Source of the DNA: Bacteroides sp.
Lineage (GTDB): Bacteria > Bacteroidota > Bacteroidia > Bacteroidales > Muribaculaceae
Reading direction: 5' to 3'
Assembly: GCA_014801655.1 (NCBI GenBank)
Contig: JAAVDT010000017.1
Span: 45,182-50,213, forward strand
Length of the DNA stretch: 5,032 nt
A program made the position numbers and the translations under genes. Positions 1-5,032 of the stretch are shown here, in pieces. Position 1 is the first letter of the stretch, and each line of letters starts with the position of its first letter. Below the pieces are notes generated by a model. That model ran no database searches and was not told the DNA's origin. It was given only the letters and a program-made list of their open reading frames with translations.

Positions 1-722
<722 letters not shown>

Positions 723-738
723 TTAATTTCGATGATAA

Positions 739-1815
739 TTAGAGATAGAAACCGGTCACGATGATCAGCGCCATCAGCACGAGGTTAACGAGGTTGATGG
801 GAAGCAGATATTTCCATTCGAGTGCAAGCAGCTGGTCGATTCGCAGACGGGGGAATGTCCATTTGAACCAGATGATGATGAATGAAATTGCGATTGCTTT
901 GCCGAAGAACCAGATTACGGAAGGAATATAGTCCATAATGTGGTTGAAGGTGTCCCAACCGGGGAAGTGGAGAGGCATCCAGCCGCCGAAGAAGAGCAGC
1001 GTTGCAACGCCCGACACGATGAAGAGGTTGAGATATTCGGCGAGATAGAAGAAGCCGAAGTGGATACCGGAATATTCAGTGTGGTAACCGGCGGTCAGCT
1101 CGCTTTCCGCTTCGGGAAGGTCAAACGGGCCACGGTTGGTCTCAGCAGTGCCTGCAATCAGATAGATGATGAATGCAATGATAGCGGGCAGATGGCCGGA
1201 GAAAATAAACCAGAGGTGATCCTGCGCTTCAACGATTTGAACTACATTGCAAGTGCCTGCGAAAGCACACATGGTCAGAACCGACAGGCCGATTGAGAGC
1301 TCGTAGCTGACCATCTGAGCACCGGAACGGAGCGCACCGATGAGTGTATATTTATTGTTTGACGACCAACCGGCGAGCAGAATGCCGAGGACACCGATGC
1401 TCGACACGGCAAGCAGGAAGAAGATGCCGATGTTGAAGTCGATAATCTGCAATCCGTTACCCCAGGGAAGCACCGCAAAAGCGAGCATCGAAGAGAGTAT
1501 GACGAGATAGGGCGCCAAAGCAAAAAGGAATTTATCAATATTCTTGAGTTCAATAAGTTCCTTGATGAGAATCTTGAACATGTCGGCAACACTCTGCAGA
1601 AGCCCCCAGGGACCAACTCGGTTCGGGCCGAGACGACACTGGAACGCGGCGCAGACCTTGCGTTCAAAATAGATGTAGAACAATGCGAGAACGGAATAGA
1701 GCAAGAGAAGCACCAGACCGATCAGCACACACTCCGTGACCACGGTGAGCCATCCGGGCATGAACGACCGGAGAAGTTGGTCAATCCAATTGGTCAGAAC
1801 TGAGAAATTAAACAT
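739..1815 (-). CDS. nuoH: NADH-quinone oxidoreductase subunit H (complex I, ND1-like)
   Basis: Membrane subunit that forms much of the quinone chamber and the start of the proton path at the junction between the membrane and peripheral arms of complex I. It has 358 residues, a little longer than the usual 320-350. Hydrophobic membrane segments lie at about 25-50, 96-117, 128-150, 165-190, 205-222, 252-278, 298-317 and 337-356. The family signature [19 protein letters not shown] covers residues 51-69, followed by [16 protein letters not shown] (71-86). The acidic cytoplasmic loop [20 protein letters not shown] spans 224-243 and continues HTEYSG, with its conserved acidic and glycine residues intact. 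It follows nuoCD by 59 nt, and the gap is AT-rich with TAAT repeats before the ATG, a usual Bacteroidetes-type start without a Shine-Dalgarno sequence. nuoG normally precedes and nuoI normally follows nuoH; here nuoCD precedes and atpD follows. Confidence 0.97.
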   Translation of the reverse strand: MFNFSVLTNWIDQLLRSFMPGWLTVVTECVLIGLVLLLLYSVLALFYIYFERKVCAAFQCRLGPNRVGPWGLLQSVADMFKILIKELIELKNIDKFLFALAPYLVILSSMLAFAVLPWGNGLQIIDFNIGIFFLLAVSSIGVLGILLAGWSSNNKYTLIGALRSGAQMVSYELSIGLSVLTMCAFAGTCNVVQIVEAQDHLWFIFSGHLPAIIAFIIYLIAGTAETNRGPFDLPEAESELTAGYHTEYSGIHFGFFYLAEYLNLFIVSGVATLLFFGGWMPLHFPGWDTFNHIMDYIPSVIWFFGKAIAISFIIIWFKWTFPRLRIDQLLALEWKYLLPINLVNLVLMALIIVTGFYL

Positions 1816-1874
1816 ATCTATTACTATTAATTAGCTTATTATCTGTTTGATTCGTTAGATTCGATTGCAAGAGA

Positions 1875-3503
1875 TTATCGGTCCATGTCGGGCACGATGT
1901 AGTCGAGCGAGCCACCGATTGTGATAAGGTCGGCGATTTTGCTACCACGGGTGATGTGGTCGACCACAGCCGCTGCGGGCAGACAGGGAGGCGCGATTTT
2001 CAGACGATAGGGTTTGGTGTTTCCATCGCTTTCGAGGTAGATGCCGAATGTGCCGCGGCAACCTTCGACTGTGCGGAACCAGTGGCCAACAGGGAGTTTG
2101 AGCACTTTGGGAACTTTCACGCAGTATTCGCCGTCGGGGATATTGTCGATGAGCTGTTCGATGATGCGGGCGCTCTGCACCATTTCATCCATGCGCACTT
2201 TGAAGCGAGCCATGGCGTCGCCTTCGGTGCGGACAACTTCTTCGAAGTCGAGTTCGGAGTAGATGCTGTAGGGGTCGGTTTTGCGCACGTCGCAAGCCCA
2301 GCCCGAAGCACGTCCTGAAGGACCGGTGACAGACCAGTTGATGGCATCCTCGCGGCTCAGCACACCAACACCTTCCATGCGGTTCTTGGCGATAACGTTG
2401 CCGGTGAAAATCTTATTGTATTCCTTAATATTAGCAGGGAGCACGGCGAGGAGTGCTTTCACGTCAGCAACAAAGTCGGGGGCGAGGTCTTGCATCACGC
2501 CGCCGATGCAGCTGTAGTTGAAAGTCATGCGGGCGCCACATGTTTTCTCCATGATGTCGAGAATCTGTTCGCGGACACGCAGAGTGTAGAAAAGCATGGT
2601 GGTGGCACCGAGGTCCATGCAGTAGGTGCCGATGAACAGACAGTGGGAAGCGATGCGCGAAAGCTCATCCATCAACACGCGAATCACCTGGGCGCGGCGA
2701 GAAATCTCAATGCCGGCAGCTTCTTCGATGGTCATACAAAGACCATGGTGATAGGGGTGAGCGGAGAAGTAGTCGAGACGGTCCATGAAGTGGAGAGTCT
2801 GCGGATAGGTCAGCTTTTCGCATATTTTTTCGATGCCTCGGTGGATATAGCCCATGTAGACATCGATTTTCTTAATGGTTTCACCGTCAACTGCTGTGCG
2901 GAAACGCAACACGCCGTGGGTTGCAGGGTGCTGCGGGCCGATGTTCACAACGAAATCTTCGGGCTGGAACACACGCACTTCCTTAGCTTCAACTTTGCCG
3001 TCGGCAGTTTCGACGTAGGTTGTGGTGAAGTCGCTCTGGCGTTCGTTTTCGGTAGTGACGGGATTAGTTTCGGGAGATTCATCATAATCCTTGCGCAGGG
3101 GGAAGCCCTTCCAGTCGATGCTGAGGAAGAGGCGGCGCATGTCGGGGTTGTTGATGAAGATGATTCCGAAGAAGTCATAGACCTCGCGTTCGAAGATAGT
3201 GGCGATGGCCCAGAGGTCGGCAACACTGTAGAGCATGGGGTTCTCACGGTTGTCGGTGGTGACTTTGACGGAGATATGAGTATTGTGGCGAGTAGAGGTC
3301 AGATAGTAGACGCAGCCGAACTTATCGGTCCAGTCCATACCCACGATGGTTACGAGAAAATCGAAGGCGAGTTCTTCATTTTCCTTGAGTTCCTTGGCCA
3401 GATCGTGCCATTTTTCTTTGGCGATTTCCACTTCGAGGATGTTGCTCTGGGTGAAAGTGGCTTCGGGGAACAGTTTTGATATGGTTTCCTGTAGTTGTGC
3501 CAT
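1875..3503 (-). CDS. nuoCD: NADH-quinone oxidoreductase subunit C/D fusion
   Basis: Fused 30-kDa and 49-kDa subunits of the complex I connecting arm, 542 residues. The NuoC domain is about 1-145 and carries the 30-kDa signature: EREVYDFFGI (105-114), NNPDMRRLF (118-126) and DWKGFPLRKDY (130-140). A linker of about 45 residues (141-185) joins it to NuoD. The NuoD domain opens with NIGPQHPATHGVLRF (187-201). His196 aligns with the quinone-site histidine (Thermus His38) and Tyr245 in MDRLDY with the quinone-site tyrosine (Thermus Tyr87). MGYIHRGIEK is at 217-226, and the conserved end GSLDYIVPDMDR is at 531-542. The usual RAPSF motif near 504-508 reads APPCL here. NuoCD fusions also occur in E. 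coli and Bacteroides, so this is not a frameshift or assembly artefact. It lies 41 nt after nuoB and 59 nt before nuoH, with no nuoEFG in between. The start at 3503 gives a normal NuoC N-terminus. Confidence 0.97.
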   Translation of the reverse strand: MAQLQETISKLFPEATFTQSNILEVEIAKEKWHDLAKELKENEELAFDFLVTIVGMDWTDKFGCVYYLTSTRHNTHISVKVTTDNRENPMLYSVADLWAIATIFEREVYDFFGIIFINNPDMRRLFLSIDWKGFPLRKDYDESPETNPVTTENERQSDFTTTYVETADGKVEAKEVRVFQPEDFVVNIGPQHPATHGVLRFRTAVDGETIKKIDVYMGYIHRGIEKICEKLTYPQTLHFMDRLDYFSAHPYHHGLCMTIEEAAGIEISRRAQVIRVLMDELSRIASHCLFIGTYCMDLGATTMLFYTLRVREQILDIMEKTCGARMTFNYSCIGGVMQDLAPDFVADVKALLAVLPANIKEYNKIFTGNVIAKNRMEGVGVLSREDAINWSVTGPSGRASGWACDVRKTDPYSIYSELDFEEVVRTEGDAMARFKVRMDEMVQSARIIEQLIDNIPDGEYCVKVPKVLKLPVGHWFRTVEGCRGTFGIYLESDGNTKPYRLKIAPPCLPAAAVVDHITRGSKIADLITIGGSLDYIVPDMDR

Positions 3504-3544
3504 ATTTATGGTGATAATGTATAGTCTAAAAAAACGAAGTTCAA

Positions 3545-4153
3545 TTAATCCTGAGCACCTTCAATCGGATGTTCCTTGAGGAATTTTTCCTGTTTTTCCT
3601 TGCGGTTGACGCCGCCGAAGAAGCGTTCCACCTTAACTTTGCGCGAGAGCTGCATGATGGCGTAGATCATTGCCTCGGGACGGGGAGGACAGCCGGGAAG
3701 ATAGACGTCGACGGGGATAATCTGGTCGACACCCATCACAACATGATAAGATTTCTTGAACGGACCGCCGGAAACGGCACATGCGCCGCAGGCAATCACA
3801 TATTTGGGTTCGGCGAGCTGGTCATAAAGACGGCGAACGACGGGAGCCATGCGGTTAACAATCGTGCCGGCCACCATCATGAAGTCGGCCTGACGGGGCG
3901 ACGAACGGGCAACTTCCCAACCGAAGCGGGCCATATCGTAGCGGGCAGCGCCGAGCGACACGAATTCGATGCCGCAGCAAGAGGTTGCGAAAGTCAGCGG
4001 CCAGAGCGAGTTGGAGCGTCCCCAGTTGATCAGCTTGTCGAAAGTGCCGACCACAACGTTAGCGCCCGACTCCTGAAGCTGCTTCACCAGGCTTTCGATA
4101 TACTCATTGTCTTTCCATGCGTCGTAAGGCATGTTTTTAGTAGTTACTTCCAT
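3545..4153 (-). CDS. nuoB: NADH-quinone oxidoreductase subunit B (N2 cluster subunit)
   Basis: Peripheral-arm subunit that binds the terminal [4Fe-4S] cluster N2, which passes electrons to quinone. It has 202 residues. The four N2 ligands are present: Cys59 and Cys60 in [10 protein letters not shown], Cys125 in GACAVSGG, and Cys155 in [10 protein letters not shown]. Between them are ARYDMARFG (70-78), SPRQAD (85-90), [10 protein letters not shown] (103-112) and the quinone-side segment [10 protein letters not shown]. An additional cysteine, Cys122, sits three residues before ligand Cys125, where relatives I recall have a hydrophobic residue. The lysine-rich C-terminal tail ([12 protein letters not shown]) resembles that of Bacteroides NuoB. 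The ATG at 4153-4151 gives the N-terminus MEVT, as in Bacteroides. It lies inside the end of nuoA, with a 10-nt overlap (ATGGAAGTAA holds both the nuoB start and the nuoA stop), so translation of the two genes is probably coupled. Confidence 0.97.
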   Translation of the reverse strand: MEVTTKNMPYDAWKDNEYIESLVKQLQESGANVVVGTFDKLINWGRSNSLWPLTFATSCCGIEFVSLGAARYDMARFGWEVARSSPRQADFMMVAGTIVNRMAPVVRRLYDQLAEPKYVIACGACAVSGGPFKKSYHVVMGVDQIIPVDVYLPGCPPRPEAMIYAIMQLSRKVKVERFFGGVNRKEKQEKFLKEHPIEGAQD

Positions 4154-4512
4154 TCAAGAGCTCCTTTCCGCCAGGCATAGACGAGGCCCAGCACTAATAT
4201 AGAAAAAAAGAAAGCGATCGAAACGAGGCCTGCTGCGCCAAGTTCTTTCACCTTCACTGCCCACGGGAACAGGAAAACACATTCCACATCGAACATCAAA
4301 AACAAAATTGCAAAGAGATAGTAGCCCACTTTAAACTGAGCCATGCTCTCGCCGCGAGTCGGGATACCACATTCGTAGGGTTCACCCTTCTGGGCATTGT
4401 AAGAGCGGGGCGAGATAAGCCCGGCGATCCACAGAGCCAGGAACACGAGCGCAACGCCCGTGATGGCGGCCGTAATGGCCAGCGTAGAGGATAGAATCGT
4501 TAATGAAATCAT
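4144..4512 (-). CDS. nuoA: NADH-quinone oxidoreductase subunit A (complex I, ND3-like)
   Basis: Small membrane subunit at the interface of the membrane and peripheral arms of complex I. From the ATG at 4512 it has 122 residues, a normal length. Three membrane segments lie at about 5-32, 62-85 and 91-113. The first loop carries the ND3-type motif GEPYECG (43-49), with the conserved cysteine at 48. The second membrane segment has the conserved acidic pair in FDVE (74-77), and the protein ends with the family tail GALEWK. An in-frame ATG at 4536 would add eight residues (MLNLHYSN). I prefer 4512 because relatives begin directly with the hydrophobic helix and the sequence just upstream is AT-rich, but no Shine-Dalgarno sequence decides between them. 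It is the first gene of the nuo cluster, behind a putative promoter and a structured leader, and overlaps nuoB by 10 nt. Confidence 0.95.
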   Translation of the reverse strand: MISLTILSSTLAITAAITGVALVFLALWIAGLISPRSYNAQKGEPYECGIPTRGESMAQFKVGYYLFAILFLMFDVECVFLFPWAVKVKELGAAGLVSIAFFFSILVLGLVYAWRKGALEWK

Positions 4513-4543
4513 ATTTGAATAATGTAGATTTAGCATTAAATAC

Positions 4544-4571
4544 GATTACCGCACGGTAATCTCCTGATTAC
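4544..4571 (-). promoter_or_regulatory. Two mutually exclusive hairpins in the nuoA leader
   Basis: On the minus strand three arms follow each other: GTAATC (4571-4566), loop AGGA, GATTACC (4561-4555), loop GTGC, GGTAATC (4550-4544). The middle arm is perfectly complementary to both flanking arms, giving either a 6-bp or a 7-bp stem with a 4-nt loop, but not both at once. The element lies between the putative promoter and nuoA, 31 nt before the start at 4512. It could be an RNA switch, an mRNA-stabilising stem or a palindromic protein-binding site. The complementarity is seen directly; any function is inferred. Confidence 0.4.
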
Positions 4572-4629
4572 TACCCGAAAAAGCATAGCCATGGCAGAAG
4601 ATTTCCAATGCAAGCAAAATTTTACGGTG

Positions 4630-4673
4630 CAAATATAGTCAAAAATATTTAAAAATCGGTCCTAACTGTCAAA
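4630..4673 (-). promoter_or_regulatory. Putative Bacteroidetes-type promoter of the nuo operon
   Basis: Read on the minus strand, this AT-rich stretch holds two matches to the Bacteroidetes -7 consensus TAnnTTTG: TATTTTTG at 4647-4640 and TATATTTG at 4637-4630. A TTTG that could serve as the -33 box is at 4673-4670. It is 22 nt from the first -7 box, slightly long compared with the usual 19-21, and 32 nt from the second, which is too far. Transcription would begin near 4635-4620, giving a leader of roughly 110-120 nt before nuoA. The assignment rests on motif matches and position only. Confidence 0.5.
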
Positions 4674-4688
4674 TTATATTTCAACAAT

Positions 4689-4730
4689 GGGCGAAAACCG
4701 CCCTAAGCGCAGCTCCGCGCAAGCAGGGCC
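4689..4730 (-). terminator. Possible terminator-like structure after the upstream gene
   Basis: Downstream of the TGA at 4767, the minus strand can fold GGGCG-GTTTT-CGCCC (4703-4689). Alternatively it can form a larger interrupted stem GCCCT...AGGGC (4729-4700) enclosing GCGC-GGAGCT-GCGC. The two folds share the AGGGCG arm. AT-rich sequence follows, but there is no clean run of T, so intrinsic termination is only a weak proposal. Its place between the upstream gene and the nuo promoter fits a transcription-unit boundary. Confidence 0.25.
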
Positions 4731-4766
4731 TGACCGACCTGAAAACGCCACGACGGCAGACGGCAA

Positions 4767-5032
4767 TCACGAATCCTGACGGCGGATGGTTGCGATTCCC
4801 TCGTGTCGCGCACCTATATATATACCCATCTCGCGTCCGGCCCTATGGCAGTCGGAAGCCACAAACCTCTCCCCTACGGCAATCGAATTGACGCGACACA
4901 TGTCGCCCTCGCGCAGCTTGATGTTCATCGACCGCGAAACCTCAAACAGATTCGGCTCCTGAGCCTTCACTATTTCACACCCCTTGCAGCCGGCCCACTC
5001 AATGCGGATTCGCGTTCCGATGCTTTCTTCAG
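4767..5032 (-). CDS. Unrecognised protein, C-terminal part (open at the window edge)
   Basis: An open frame enters from the right edge with no stop and ends at TGA (4769-4767); 87 residues are visible. I do not recognise the family. What can be seen: a beta-type opening GTRIRIEWAG, a CxxC pair (GCKGCE, visible residues 14-19), a middle MNIKLREGDMCRVNSIAVGE, an SDC motif, and a basic end YIGARHEGIATIRRQDS. There are four cysteines (visible residues 15, 18, 45 and 62), which could bind a metal, but this is speculation. No membrane segment or signal is visible in this part. Codon use resembles the neighbouring nuo genes, which supports real coding. A GTG at 4970 could be read as a start, but the frame stays open upstream of it, including the CxxC, so I treat the gene as partial. 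It ends about 255 nt before nuoA and probably belongs to a separate transcription unit. Confidence 0.6.
   Translation of the reverse strand, partial: EESIGTRIRIEWAGCKGCEIVKAQEPNLFEVSRSMNIKLREGDMCRVNSIAVGERFVASDCHRAGREMGIYIGARHEGIATIRRQDS

Noticed and set aside
1816..1874. A separate promoter for nuoH in the 59-nt gap
   Set aside because: The gap is AT-rich with TAAT repeats but has no TAnnTTTG match; it reads more like an AT-rich translation start region.
2490..3479. A 329-codon open frame on the plus strand
   Set aside because: It lies entirely antisense to nuoCD, whose motifs are unmistakable. The predicted protein is rich in His, Val, Gly, Asp and Phe, as expected of a codon-bias shadow, and has no recognisable domain.
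1875..3503. The NuoC-NuoD fusion as a frameshift or assembly error
   Set aside because: The frame is continuous through a plausible linker, and the same fusion is known in E. coli and Bacteroides.
3528..3534. A run of seven T on the minus strand between nuoB and nuoCD, as a possible terminator
   Set aside because: No stable stem precedes the T run (only a 3-4 bp pairing can be drawn), and the genes on both sides belong to one complex and one operon.
3569..4180. A 203-codon open frame on the plus strand
   Set aside because: It is antisense to nuoB and the end of nuoA, with no family features; it is a shadow of the real coding strand.
4741..4766. Short ACGGCA direct repeats as a mobile-element end or repeat array
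   Set aside because: Only two 6-bp copies with no regular continuation; this is expected by chance.
4812..4820. TATATATA tract as a promoter or repeat
   Set aside because: It lies within the partial reading frame, where it encodes Ile-Tyr-Ile, and has no partner promoter elements.

Overview
The window is a minus-strand respiratory gene cluster, most likely from a Bacteroidales bacterium; its balanced base composition would fit a Muribaculaceae-type genome, but that placement is only a guess. Five points suggest this phylum: the nuoA-nuoB-nuoCD-nuoH order without nuoEFG; the NuoC-NuoD fusion; a Bacteroidetes-type insert in AtpD after the GERTREGND motif; AT-rich translation starts without Shine-Dalgarno sequences; and TAnnTTTG promoter boxes upstream of nuoA.

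Layout, read along the minus strand from the right edge. Positions 5032-4767 hold the C-terminal end of an unrecognised protein that contains a CxxC pair. Positions 4766-4513 are a roughly 250-base intergenic region. It holds a weak stem-loop that could end the upstream gene, two overlapping candidate -7 boxes, and a leader of roughly 110-120 nt carrying three mutually complementary arms (two mutually exclusive hairpins) inside a possible 18-codon leader ORF. Then come nuoA (4512-4144), nuoB (4153-3545, overlapping nuoA by 10 nt), nuoCD (3503-1875), nuoH (1815-739) and, only 31 nt further on, the 5' part of atpD (707 to beyond position 1).

NuoA and NuoH are membrane subunits of the proton-pumping complex I family. 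NuoB carries the N2 Fe-S cluster ligands, and NuoCD forms the connecting arm with the quinone-site His and Tyr. No NADH-oxidising module (NuoE, F, G) is encoded between nuoCD and nuoH, so the complex probably takes electrons from a donor other than NADH, or through an unlinked module. AtpD is the catalytic beta subunit of F-type ATP synthase, which would use the proton gradient.

The main surprise is gene order: where nuoI is expected after nuoH, the ATP synthase begins, with no terminator or clear promoter between them. Either the nuo operon is split and joined to atp in this organism, or this is an assembly join. I found no mobile element, CRISPR array, tRNA or rRNA. No stretch over 300 bases lacks a gene.
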